A stretch of 64,000 nucleotides of DNA from JAGQYP01 sp041392305 (GTDB taxonomy: Bacteria; Bacteroidota; Bacteroidia; Flavobacteriales_D; Crocinitomicaceae). The stretch covers positions 1-64,000 of the forward strand of contig JAWKMJ010000009.1 in NCBI GenBank assembly GCA_041392305.1, read 5' to 3'. The position numbers were made by a program, and so were the translations under genes. How positions within the stretch are numbered: position 1 is the first letter of the stretch; the number at the start of each line of letters is the position of its first letter. This document shows positions 15,814 to 24,110 of this stretch, piece by piece. The notes below the pieces were generated by a model. It ran no database searches, was not told the origin of the DNA, and saw only the letters and a program-made list of their open reading frames with translations.

Positions 15814-17193
15814 TCACTTCTTCTTCCCTCTAGGTTTCTGACCTCTTTTCTTCGGCTTTTTGTATTTTTTCTTCATTTTTTCAGCCTTGGTCACTTTTTT
15901 GTTCACCTTCTTGTTCTTTTCTTTTTTCTCATGAAAAGCAGGACCTCTTTCTTCGATGTTTTCGAGTTTGACTTCCACAGGTTTCATGTGGATTTTAGGT
16001 TCTTCTTCAAAAATTAAGGTGTTGGAAACAGGAACATGTTCAGGAAAATCCAATTTAGGAATTTTCATGCTCATCAAGCTTTCCACCCGATTTAGTTGCT
16101 CTTGCTCTTGCTCCGTCGCAAAAGAAATGGCTATACCTTTCTTATCAATTCTACCTGTTCTACCTATTCTATGGATATAATTTTCAGCTACTTCTGGCAT
16201 GTCAAAATTGATGACATGAGAAACTTCAGAAATATCCAAGCCTCTGGAAATCAAATCAGTGGCGATTAGGATTTTTATTTCTCCTTCTTGAAATCCAGCA
16301 ATTGTATTTAGTCTGTAATTTTGCGACTTATTGGAGTGCATGACGCCCAAAATCTCATCAAAATCGCCTTCCAATTCTTCAAAAACCTTATCAGCAAATT
16401 TCTTGCTTGAAGTAAAAACCAGAATCTTGGCTTCCATACCTTCATCATCCAAGTTCAAACCAAAATCATACGCATCCGGATTCACCAAAATATCCTTTAA
16501 TAAATTGATTTTAGTATTGAAGTTTTTAACCTGAAATAAAGACTGACTGATCTTTTCAACAGGTGTTCCCGGAGGTGCGGCTTCTACTTTTTCCGGGCTT
16601 TTGAAAAATTCATGAGTAATCGCTTCAATTTCCTCATCCAATGTTGCTGAAAACATGGCATGTTGCACTTTTTCCGGAATCAAATCCAAAACATTTCGAA
16701 TCTGGGGTCTGAAACCTAAATTCAGCATTTCATCTACTTCATCTATAATGATTTTTTTGATGGATTTGAAACGCAAAGAACCCCGATAAGCTAGATCTAA
16801 TAGTCTTCCAGGCGTCCCAACAACAATATCCAATCCTTGCTCTACTTCGGCAGCTTGAGTATTGATGTTGGTTCCTCCGTAAACACCCACCGTCGTCACA
16901 TTCATGTATTCGGTCAATTTCTCAATTTCAGACACTACCTGAACAACCAATTCTCTGGTAGGAACCAAAATCAGAATTTGTGGATCTCTGTCTTTCGAAA
17001 ACTTCCATTGTTGCAAAGCTGGAAGTAAATAGGCAAGTGTTTTTCCCGTCCCCGTTTGTGCGATTCCAATAAGGTCTTTTCCCGACAACATTACTGGATA
17101 CACCTTTTCTTGAATCACAGTGGGTTCAATAAATCCATTATCGGTTAAGGCGTTCAGTAAAAACTTGTTGAGATTAAATTCCTGGAATGTCAT
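15814..17193 (-). CDS. DEAD-box RNA helicase with a lysine-rich tail
   Basis: A 459-residue helicase with the full motif set: PTVIQEKVYP (Q motif), AQTGTGKT (about 37-44), PTRELV, TPGR, a variant motif II DEVD (IIIDEVDEMLNLGF) in place of DEAD, SAT, TSSKKFAD, SRGLDISEV and HRIGRTGR. The C-terminal ~50 residues are almost all Lys with Arg, Pro and Gly, an RNA-binding tail. The DEVD variant keeps the Asp-Glu pair that binds Mg-ATP, so activity is expected. It is distinct from the RhlE-like helicase at 9156-10415. A strong promoter lies right at the start codon. Confidence 0.92.
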   Translation of the reverse strand: MTFQEFNLNKFLLNALTDNGFIEPTVIQEKVYPVMLSGKDLIGIAQTGTGKTLAYLLPALQQWKFSKDRDPQILILVPTRELVVQVVSEIEKLTEYMNVTTVGVYGGTNINTQAAEVEQGLDIVVGTPGRLLDLAYRGSLRFKSIKKIIIDEVDEMLNLGFRPQIRNVLDLIPEKVQHAMFSATLDEEIEAITHEFFKSPEKVEAAPPGTPVEKISQSLFQVKNFNTKINLLKDILVNPDAYDFGLNLDDEGMEAKILVFTSSKKFADKVFEELEGDFDEILGVMHSNKSQNYRLNTIAGFQEGEIKILIATDLISRGLDISEVSHVINFDMPEVAENYIHRIGRTGRIDKKGIAISFATEQEQEQLNRVESLMSMKIPKLDFPEHVPVSNTLIFEEEPKIHMKPVEVKLENIEERGPAFHEKKEKNKKVNKKVTKAEKMKKKYKKPKKRGQKPRGKKK

Positions 17194-17197
17194 AATG

Positions 17198-17227
17198 CAA
17201 AGGTAGTTCTAAAATAAAAATTATCAA
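17198..17227 (-). promoter_or_regulatory. Promoter of the second DEAD-box helicase, nearly leaderless
   Basis: On the minus strand TTG, 19 nt, then TACCTTTG (17205-17198). The start codon at 17193 is only 4 nt past the box, so transcription may begin at or beside the ATG. Confidence 0.6.
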
Positions 17228-17340
17228 TTAAGAATTAAGAATTATGAACCGAGCGATAACGAGCTCAATGACCGATAGGGAAATAATTATCAACGATCAA
17301 TTAAAATAGGGGAAAGTAGCCAGAAACCAACTTCTCTTAA

Positions 17341-17378
17341 AATCATAGAATCATAAAGTCATAAGATCATAGAATCAA
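17341..17378. repeat. ATCATAGA-type tandem repeat overlapping a stop codon
   Basis: AATCATAG, AATCATAAA, GTCATAAG and ATCATAG follow with a period of 8-9 nt and reach into the stop codon of the minus-strand phosphatase gene (17375-17377). The rest of 17194-17340 holds the helicase promoter and AATTAAGA repeats. Confidence 0.6.
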
Positions 17379-19858
17379 CCAATCACAAACCCAACAATAC
17401 AAACATCATCAATCTGCTCCAGAGATCCTTTCCATTGATAAAACATTTCATCTAAGTATTCTTTCTGTTCCTCCATAGATCGTTCTTGAATAGATAAGAT
17501 TAACTTTCTCAAATTCGACGATTTTAGTTTTTTACCAGCCGTTTTAGAAACTTCATGATTTTCTCCGCCAAACTGATCTGCATAGCCATCAGAGTACATG
17601 AAAAAACGATCATTATCTCCGAACACAATTTCATTATTCTCAAAAGGAATGTCGACTTTGTACTTCCCAACTGGTCGCTTGGTACCTTTAATATTATCGA
17701 GTTCAAATTCATGATCTGTATCAGTTACAGCCCGGACGTGGACAAGGGCAATATTTGCTCCTGCAAACTCTAGTTTCTGTTGTCCTTTGTATATTTTACA
17801 TATTCCAATATCCATTCCATCATTCACGCTTTCTTCACTTTTGTCAAACGTGGAGATTACGATGTCTTTAACTCTTTCCAAAATAACAGATGGAGCGCGG
17901 AGCCCTTCTTCCAAAACCGCTTTGCTCAATGCATTTGAACAAACTACAGAAACCATGGCTCCTGGCACCCCATGTCCTGTGCAGTCGGCAACAGCAATGA
18001 ATTTCAGATCCTCTTTTTCTAAATCTTCAAACCAATAAAAATCTCCTGCAACAATATCTTTTGGTTTGTAAAGAATAAATGCATCTTTGAAAGCCTGTTT
18101 TATTGTCGAAGTCGAAGGGAGAATTGCATTTTGTAGTCGCTTTGCATATTGAATCGAGTCTAAAATTTCATTGTTCTTTTCTTCCACGATTAGTTTTTGC
18201 TCCTCGGCTTCATACTGAGCTTTTTTAGCTTGATCTCTTTGTTTTTCTACTTCGAGTTTCTGACTCTCAATAATGCGATTATCTCGTCTTTTTCTTTGGT
18301 AAGCAACGATGAGTAACACGGCAATAATCAGCAAGAACCCAAATCCTCCAAAAAGTAAAAAGCGTTTATTTTTTTCATCGGCTAACTGATTTTCATATTG
18401 AATTCGCACGAATTCTTTTTCAACGGCCGATTGAACAGAGTCTTTTACCATTTGTCGTTCATATTCAATCTGGAATTTACTGCTTAAAACAGCACTTTTA
18501 TTTTTTTCATTCTGAATCTTGTCCTTCATTAAAGTATATCTTTCATGTTGAAGAAGGGCTTCTTTATAATCGCCTTGAAGTTTATTGATCTCATAAAGCA
18601 TTTCAGCTCCTGCTTTTATGTCTTCTGGAATAGCTAATTCCTCATTGATCTCTTGCGATTGTTTTGCGTAAGCTTTGGCCTGTTCAAGGTTGCCTTTATT
18701 TCGATAAAAGCGGCTGAAACTGATATACACATCTGCAATTCCTTTTTGGTTAGCAAGGCTTTTGTACAGAGTAAGAGCTTCATTCAGATAACTAATTGGG
18801 TTCTCTTCCGATTTTGCCTCAACAATTGCATTTGCAATATTATTTAAGCATCCAGCAACCGAAAGTTTGTCGCCATAAAGTCTCAGGTATTTGAGGGATT
18901 GATTATAATAGGAACGACAAGTCTCGTATTGACCTTTTTTTAGATAGATATATGCCAGATTGGACTGAGTTCGTGCAATGGATTCTTTATCAGAACTGTT
19001 TTTAATCAAATCTAAAGATTGCTGGTAGTGCTCTAGTGCATTATCAAAATCTTCTTGTTTCTGATACAGAATCCCAATATTGTTCAAACAAACGGAAACG
19101 CCCATTGTATCTTGTAATTCTTCAAAATATCGTATGGCTTTTTCATAATAATCCACTGCTTTTGGGATATCGCCTTTGGTTTGATAGACATAAGCAATAT
19201 TGTTTAAGCTTTGAGCCACACCATTTGTATAATGGATTTTTTTGCGGATTTCCATTGATCGTGTATAATATTTCAAAGCATTTGCTAAATCACCTCTAAG
19301 ATCGTAGACATAGCCAATATTATTTAGTGTAGATCCCATGCCTGCTGAATCATTGGCTTCTGTTCTGATCTCTAAGGCTCTTTCATAACTGGAAATAGCT
19401 TCTTGATCTTTCCCCAAATGATTTTGAACATAGCCCAAATTATTCAGTGCTGTTCCCAAATCAATTTTGCTGGATGTCCTCTCAAGATACTTTACAGATT
19501 CTTCATAGGCTTTTTCGGCCTCCTGATTCTTTCCTTCAAAATCCAAAATATCACCTAGACTCAAGTGGTATCTTCCAAGGAAAAAATCACTTGGATTCCG
19601 ATCGCTAATTATTTTTAGAGAGTCGAGATAGGCATTGGCTATTTTCAGGTCTGTAAATGCATATTCTTCAAGAAAAGCGGTGTAAGCATTGTAAATGATG
19701 GTGTCGTTCTTAGAATTCCGTATTTCCCAATTTAAAGAATCCGAATAGGCTTCTGGTCCTGAGAAGGGATTCTTACCGGATTTCACGGCATTTTCTTCTC
19801 CGGAACATCCTATGAGTAATAGCCCTAAAGCGATATGTAGCAGGTGTGCGTAGCTCAA
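17375..19858 (-). CDS. TPR-repeat, membrane-anchored SpoIIE-type protein phosphatase
   Basis: An 827-residue signalling protein. Residues 1-17 look like a lipoprotein signal (LLLIGC). Residues ~60-440 hold a row of tetratricopeptide repeats with the pattern LNNIGYVY...G...A...Y..A at roughly 40-residue steps. A single transmembrane helix lies at ~501-521 (FLLIIAVLLIV), then a coiled coil (~525-580), then a SpoIIE/PP2C-type serine phosphatase domain (~590-827) with VAGDFYWFE, ADCTGHGVPGAMVS, NDGMDIGICKI and FFMYSDGYADQFGG, which carry the metal-binding Asp residues. TPRs would face the periplasm and the phosphatase the cytoplasm, probably acting on an anti-sigma antagonist or similar partner. 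The start is TTG at 19858: a TAA lies immediately upstream in frame, and no ATG occurs near the signal peptide. Confidence 0.85.
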   Translation of the reverse strand: MSYAHLLHIALGLLLIGCSGEENAVKSGKNPFSGPEAYSDSLNWEIRNSKNDTIIYNAYTAFLEEYAFTDLKIANAYLDSLKIISDRNPSDFFLGRYHLSLGDILDFEGKNQEAEKAYEESVKYLERTSSKIDLGTALNNLGYVQNHLGKDQEAISSYERALEIRTEANDSAGMGSTLNNIGYVYDLRGDLANALKYYTRSMEIRKKIHYTNGVAQSLNNIAYVYQTKGDIPKAVDYYEKAIRYFEELQDTMGVSVCLNNIGILYQKQEDFDNALEHYQQSLDLIKNSSDKESIARTQSNLAYIYLKKGQYETCRSYYNQSLKYLRLYGDKLSVAGCLNNIANAIVEAKSEENPISYLNEALTLYKSLANQKGIADVYISFSRFYRNKGNLEQAKAYAKQSQEINEELAIPEDIKAGAEMLYEINKLQGDYKEALLQHERYTLMKDKIQNEKNKSAVLSSKFQIEYERQMVKDSVQSAVEKEFVRIQYENQLADEKNKRFLLFGGFGFLLIIAVLLIVAYQRKRRDNRIIESQKLEVEKQRDQAKKAQYEAEEQKLIVEEKNNEILDSIQYAKRLQNAILPSTSTIKQAFKDAFILYKPKDIVAGDFYWFEDLEKEDLKFIAVADCTGHGVPGAMVSVVCSNALSKAVLEEGLRAPSVILERVKDIVISTFDKSEESVNDGMDIGICKIYKGQQKLEFAGANIALVHVRAVTDTDHEFELDNIKGTKRPVGKYKVDIPFENNEIVFGDNDRFFMYSDGYADQFGGENHEVSKTAGKKLKSSNLRKLILSIQERSMEEQKEYLDEMFYQWKGSLEQIDDVCIVGFVIG

Positions 19859-20042
19859 TTATTCATTTTCAAAGTGATTTAGAGTGGTGCCTATAACTTT
19901 GAATGTCTTCATCGCATCGTTTGCCGAATATAAGAATATCTTTTTGAAGAATTTTATTGAATTATCTACTTGATTTATGAATTCAAGCTAAAGTCCTAAA
20001 AATGAAAAACATGAGATGATTATAAAATGAATGACTAAATGC

Positions 20043-20822
20043 TTACTTCAAATTCTTTGGAATCAAACAAACAGGAATGGGCTGCATTTTGTGTTGATTG
20101 ATTCGGTTTAGCCTCTGATAGATGGAAAGCACTTCTGCCTGTCTGGTTTTTAGTTCAGAAGCATCTCCTTTAAATTCCATAGCCCATTCTAATTCAGCAT
20201 AAGTGGCACCAATCTGATCTTCATCTGTTCGGTCGTCATTCCAAAGTCCATCCGTTGGCGGGGCCTCTAAGATCATCTTACTCACGCCTAAAGCTTTCCC
20301 AATTTCAAAAACTTCTGTTTTATACAGGTCAGCAATCGGACTCAAATCTACTCCTCCATCTCCATATTTTGTGAAAAACCCAATTCCAAAATCTTCAACT
20401 TTGTTACCGGTTCCTGCTACTAACATTCCTCTAAGCTGGGCGAAATAATACAAGGCTGTCATTCTCATCCGTGCTCTTGTATTTACTAATGCCATTTCCT
20501 GTGATTCAGTGCTCTCATGCTTGGGAAGTTCTTGTATAAAATTGTCGAAAACCGGAGTTAACTCCATGTCGATTCTTGAAACATTGGGGTAGTTGGAAAT
20601 CAACCACTCAATATGATCGACTCCTCTGTTTTCCTGATTTTTGTTTTGATGTATCGGCATGTTTAAACAAATCACATCCAATCCCGTTTGCGCACATAGT
20701 GTGGAAGTTACGGCAGAATCTATCCCACCTGAAATTCCAACGACAAAACCTTTCATTTTGGCATTTTCACAATATTCCTTTAACCAGGAGCTGATATGTT
20801 CCGCAATTTTTAAGGCTTGCAT
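20043..20822 (-). CDS. nadE: NH3-dependent NAD+ synthetase
   Basis: A 259-residue enzyme that amidates deamido-NAD+ with ammonia and ATP, the last step of NAD synthesis. It has the PP-loop SGGIDSAV (31-38) of the N-type ATP pyrophosphatases and the downstream AGTGNKVEDFGIGFFTKYGDGGVDLSPI region that binds deamido-NAD and ATP. There is no glutaminase domain, so ammonia is the nitrogen source. It follows the outer-membrane barrel gene without a gap (20823/20822), implying an operon. In Flavobacterium nadE lies next to gldB and gldC; here these two are adjacent but on the opposite strand. Confidence 0.93.
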   Translation of the reverse strand: MQALKIAEHISSWLKEYCENAKMKGFVVGISGGIDSAVTSTLCAQTGLDVICLNMPIHQNKNQENRGVDHIEWLISNYPNVSRIDMELTPVFDNFIQELPKHESTESQEMALVNTRARMRMTALYYFAQLRGMLVAGTGNKVEDFGIGFFTKYGDGGVDLSPIADLYKTEVFEIGKALGVSKMILEAPPTDGLWNDDRTDEDQIGATYAELEWAMEFKGDASELKTRQAEVLSIYQRLNRINQHKMQPIPVCLIPKNLK

Positions 20823-21716
20823 CTAAAACATGATTCCAACTTTCAAAAATAACTGATTTAAGTTGGATTTTAGGGCAAAGTATTCAAAATTTGAATTCAT
20901 CAAAGACATATTCTTTTGTTCATCTCCTGTCCAGGCATTGCCATTGTGCAAATTTGAAAAGCCGTAGAAAAAGGAAATCTCTGCATAAAATGCATTTGAA
21001 CTAGTAAAAAAATACTCGAATCCACCTGCTACTCCAACCGCACTTTTAATCCATAATAAATCGTTTTTCACTTTGAGCTTATCGTAAGTAACTTCGTCAG
21101 GATTGGTTTGGGTAGTCAGTAAATTATCGTATTCAAAACCCTTATCTTTCACAGTCTGGTTGACTACAAAGCTGGTGCGCAAGCCAAATTTTCCGTAGTA
21201 CTTGAAATACCCGATCAAATTGGTTTTAAAGATGAGCATGGTTGGAATAGATATACTTAAAGGTTTGTATGTCCTATCAGTAACTCTGAATCCCGGAGCT
21301 GTTGAGTTGTTGTCTTTTTTTCTTAAAATTTCAGAAGTTGTGTGTCGATAGTAGATTGAATCCGTAGCCTCAAAATCAGCATGATACCAATCCCAATCAA
21401 ACTCAAGCCCTACTGAAATCCCTACATTTTTTACAAACATATAATTCATATTGACACCAAAACTGAATGTTGCATCCTGACCTTTTGTGCCTAAAACGGT
21501 AGACTGTGGTCTGTACCAGGATAAGGCTGAAGCAACTGATAATCCCGCCTGAAATTTCTTGTCCTGTGGCAGATCTTGTCCATTTTCAGCAACTATCTCT
21601 TTGTTCTTTTTTTGCTTTTCCTCCTTTTTGTCTTCTTCTTTTTTCTTTTCTTCTTCTTGTCCAAAACTTGTTGAAAGAATAAAAAGGCCAAAGAGCAAAA
21701 TTGTTATCTTTTTCAT
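20823..21716 (-). CDS. Outer-membrane beta-barrel protein (PorT/OmpW-like)
   Basis: A 297-residue protein with a signal peptide cleaved near SFGQ-E (about residue 20), an unusual highly charged segment of Glu and Lys (residues ~21-42), and then a beta-barrel pattern of alternating hydrophobic strands: GVNMNYMFVKNVGISVGLEF, LSISIPTMLIFKTN, YYGKFGLRTSFVV, KSAVGVAGGFEYFF, FYAEISFFYGFS, ending LNQLFLKVGIMF with a terminal Phe, the usual signal for outer-membrane assembly. PorT-like barrels occur in the T9SS of related bacteria; the position beside gldBC suggests, but does not prove, such a link. A TAATTTTG box lies upstream. Confidence 0.72.
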   Translation of the reverse strand: MKKITILLFGLFILSTSFGQEEEKKKEEDKKEEKQKKNKEIVAENGQDLPQDKKFQAGLSVASALSWYRPQSTVLGTKGQDATFSFGVNMNYMFVKNVGISVGLEFDWDWYHADFEATDSIYYRHTTSEILRKKDNNSTAPGFRVTDRTYKPLSISIPTMLIFKTNLIGYFKYYGKFGLRTSFVVNQTVKDKGFEYDNLLTTQTNPDEVTYDKLKVKNDLLWIKSAVGVAGGFEYFFTSSNAFYAEISFFYGFSNLHNGNAWTGDEQKNMSLMNSNFEYFALKSNLNQLFLKVGIMF

Positions 21717-21735
21717 AATTTTGGGTTCTACTAAG

Positions 21736-21743
21736 CAAAATTA
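21736..21743 (-). promoter_or_regulatory. -7 promoter box for the barrel protein-nadE operon
   Basis: The minus strand reads TAATTTTG, an exact TAnnTTTG, 19 nt before the start codon at 21716. No TTTG is found at the ideal distance upstream. Confidence 0.45.
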
Positions 21744-21757
21744 GGTAAAAACAGAGG

Positions 21758-22780
21758 ATGAGGTTTCACCCAACAATCATAATATCAACAATATTCTTTT
21801 CACTATTTTTTTCCTGTAACCAAAATAAGTTGGATGTAGATGTTTCCGGGATCGATATTGAGATCAACTATTTCAATTTGAATAAGGAATTGTTTACTAC
21901 TAAGGATTTAAAAGCAACCAATAAAGAAATGTATGAAAAATATGGGGATATCTATGAGATCTATATTTCAAATTGTTTAAAAATGGGTTCGGCCACACAA
22001 ATGGGAGTGGAAGACCGATTAAGAGCCTTCGTTTCTAATGCCGATATGCAATTGGTAGCTCAAGATATTGAGAAAATTTTCGGGGATTTATCACAAGTAA
22101 AAAAGAGAATCAATGAAGCCTTTAAGCATTTGAAATACTATTATAATGAAGGGAAAATTCCAAAGAATATTTTGTTCTACAATTCAACCTTTGAGTATGG
22201 AGTGATTTCCTACAAAGAAAATATTGGAATAGGTTTGGAGATGTATCTGGGTTCCAATTCAGAGGTAATTAAAAGATTGCCCCCAATCGAATTTCCAGAG
22301 TATCAAAAAGAGAAAATGACCGAAGAATATATGGTTGTAGATGTCATGCGTTCATGGTTCGAATACCACTATATGGATGAAGAAGTTCCTGAAGATTTTA
22401 TGGGAAATCTAATCCATTATGGAAAGATTATGTACATGTTGGATGCTATTATTCCAAATGAAAAAGATTATGTGAAAATACGCTATTCCCGAGATCAATT
22501 GGAATGGGTGGAGGGTAATGAGAATAATATCTGGAAAGTGATTGTGGATTCAGAAATTCTCTTTACGACAGATATTAAAGTGATTCGAAACTATTTTGGG
22601 GAGGGGCCTTTTACCCCTGGTCTTCCCGAAGGTGCTCCGCCAAGAGCAGGAATGTTCATTGGTTGGAAAATGGTTCGCGATTTTATGGAAGAAAATCCGG
22701 ACATGAAACTTCCGGAACTTATGGCTATCAAACCAAATGAATACCGAAAAATTTATAGATCCTATAACCCAGAAAAATAA
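21758..22780 (+). CDS. gldB: Gliding motility lipoprotein GldB
   Basis: A 340-residue lipoprotein (signal FFSLFFSC, Cys20) with the GldB pattern: a family start with IDIEINYFNLNKELF, a middle IFGDLSQVKKRINEAFKHLKYYY, and an ending GEGPFTPGLPEGAPPRAGMFIGWKMVRDFMEENPDMKLPELM. GldB is needed for gliding and for stability of the motility apparatus in Flavobacterium; its biochemical role is not settled. It is followed at 2 bp by gldC, the standard neighbour. Confidence 0.88.
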   Translation: MRFHPTIIISTIFFSLFFSCNQNKLDVDVSGIDIEINYFNLNKELFTTKDLKATNKEMYEKYGDIYEIYISNCLKMGSATQMGVEDRLRAFVSNADMQLVAQDIEKIFGDLSQVKKRINEAFKHLKYYYNEGKIPKNILFYNSTFEYGVISYKENIGIGLEMYLGSNSEVIKRLPPIEFPEYQKEKMTEEYMVVDVMRSWFEYHYMDEEVPEDFMGNLIHYGKIMYMLDAIIPNEKDYVKIRYSRDQLEWVEGNENNIWKVIVDSEILFTTDIKVIRNYFGEGPFTPGLPEGAPPRAGMFIGWKMVRDFMEENPDMKLPELMAIKPNEYRKIYRSYNPEK

Positions 22781-22782
22781 AA

Positions 22783-23142
22783 ATGAAAAAGTCGAGGATA
22801 GAAGTGCAGATTGACCTAAACGAGAATAAGGTGCCTAAAAAAATGATGTGGAGTGCTGAAGATGGTGGGATCCAAAACCAAGAAGCCAAAGCCATGTTAC
22901 TTGCACTTTGGGATGAAAAGGAAAACAATACAATGAAAATCGACTTGTGGACCGATCAAATGAAAGTGGATGAAATGAAGATCTTTTTTCATCAGACATT
23001 ATTGACCATGGCGGATACCTTCGAAAAAGCCACGGGTGAGCACAATATCTGTGAAGATCTTCGAGACTATTGCCACCATTTTGCTGATAAAATGAATATT
23101 CTACCTCCAGATCAAGACGAAACAGGAGGGGTGCTGCAATAG
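22783..23142 (+). CDS. gldC: Gliding motility protein GldC
   Basis: A 119-residue soluble cytoplasmic protein beginning MKKSRIEVQIDLNENKVPKKMMW, the conserved GldC start, with DLWTDQMKVDEMKIFFHQTLLTMADTFEKAT and DLRDYCHHFADKMNI. GldC increases gliding efficiency in Flavobacterium; its mechanism is unknown. It lies 2 bp downstream of gldB and is certainly in the same transcript. No terminator is obvious before the convergent engB gene, and the 83-bp gap holds a short CCAAAAGTCC repeat. Confidence 0.92.
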   Translation: MKKSRIEVQIDLNENKVPKKMMWSAEDGGIQNQEAKAMLLALWDEKENNTMKIDLWTDQMKVDEMKIFFHQTLLTMADTFEKATGEHNICEDLRDYCHHFADKMNILPPDQDETGGVLQ

Positions 23143-23225
23143 GAGTTTGATTTTGAATTGTGAGTGACCAGAAAAATTAAATCTAGGAGCGAAGCGGTCC
23201 AAAAGTCCAAAAGTCCAACACCCGA

Positions 23226-23825
23226 TCACTTCCAATGTTTATTGGTTTCGGTGATAAAATCTAGAAAAATCTCTTTTCCGTAGCCTGAACTTGCACTTGA
23301 TTTAAATATCGGTGGAAGGGATTCCCATGTTTTCAGCATTTCTCTTTTATAAGCCGCAATATTCTTCTGATACGCCGAACTGGATAGCTTGTCAATCTTA
23401 GTAAAAACTATCACAAATGGAATGCCATTTTGCCCTAAAAACTCCATGAATTCCATGTCAATTTTTTGAGGTGTCAATCTTGAATCAACCAAAACAACCA
23501 CACACATCAAATTCTCTCTTTTTAGCAAATACTGATTAATGAATTTCCCCCATTTTTCACGGTTCTTTTTCGATGTTTTAGCATACCCGTATCCAGGTAA
23601 ATCAACCAAATACCATTCTTCATTAATGATGAAATGATTGATCAGTTGAGTTTTTCCAGGTGTCGACGATGTCTTCGCAAGAGATTTTCGATCGGTGAGC
23701 ATATTGATCAAGGAACTCTTTCCAACATTGGATCGACCTATGAAAGCATATTCAGGTTTGTCTGGAGAAGGACATTTAGAAATATCCGTATTGCTAATTA
23801 CAAATTCGGCGGATTTGATTTCCAT
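23226..23825 (-). CDS. engB: Ribosome-biogenesis GTPase YihA/EngB
   Basis: A 199-residue TRAFAC-class GTPase needed for 50S ribosome assembly. G-motifs are visible: G1 GRSNVGKSS (30-38), the switch with TSSTPGKTQLINHF, G3 DLPGYGYA, G4 TKID and G5 SSASSGYG. The length is typical. It faces away from mraZ with a 285-bp region between them, and its -7 box is at 23851. Confidence 0.94.
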   Translation of the reverse strand: MEIKSAEFVISNTDISKCPSPDKPEYAFIGRSNVGKSSLINMLTDRKSLAKTSSTPGKTQLINHFIINEEWYLVDLPGYGYAKTSKKNREKWGKFINQYLLKRENLMCVVVLVDSRLTPQKIDMEFMEFLGQNGIPFVIVFTKIDKLSSSAYQKNIAAYKREMLKTWESLPPIFKSSASSGYGKEIFLDFITETNKHWK

Positions 23826-23850
23826 TTGTCTGGGTTTAAAGAATGGACTG

Positions 23851-23858
23851 CAAAGTTA
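23851..23858 (-). promoter_or_regulatory. -7 promoter box of engB
   Basis: The minus strand reads TAACTTTG, an exact TAnnTTTG, 25 nt before the engB start. No TTG lies at the ideal distance upstream. Confidence 0.45.
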
Positions 23859-24043
23859 ATACATTTTTCAATTGACGAATCAGAATTTCAAAGTGGGTTA
23901 AGAACAATAAATCGTGAAAAAATATCCCACAATTTACCACCAAATTATCAACATTTAAAAATCCTTTATTTGTAACGTTTTAGCAGGTTTTTGCTTATAT
24001 AAGTATATCTAGTTTTTGGAAAAGTTATCAACAATCCATAAAT

Positions 24044-24062
24044 TGGGTGGGGAAAAGTGGTA
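24044..24062 (+). promoter_or_regulatory. Possible MraZ-binding boxes upstream of mraZ
   Basis: TGGGT at 24044, TGGGG at 24048 and TGGTA at 24058 sit ~50 bp before the mraZ start. The last two are 10 bp apart, close to the TGGGN-N5-TGGGN repeats that MraZ binds in other bacteria. The match is imperfect and unproven here. Confidence 0.35.
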
Positions 24063-24110
24063 ATTAATAGGTAGTTTTACGACTTTAAAATTCTTAAAAA
24101 CACGAGTTAA

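Noticed and set aside
15814..17193. Treating the DEVD motif II as a broken helicase
   Set aside because: DEVD keeps the Asp and Glu that bind Mg-ATP, and all other motifs are intact, so activity is expected.
23940..24040. Two TTATCAACA words near mraZ as DnaA boxes and a possible origin
   Set aside because: Only two one-mismatch words, no AT-rich unwinding block of origin type, and no dnaA, dnaN or gidA gene nearby.
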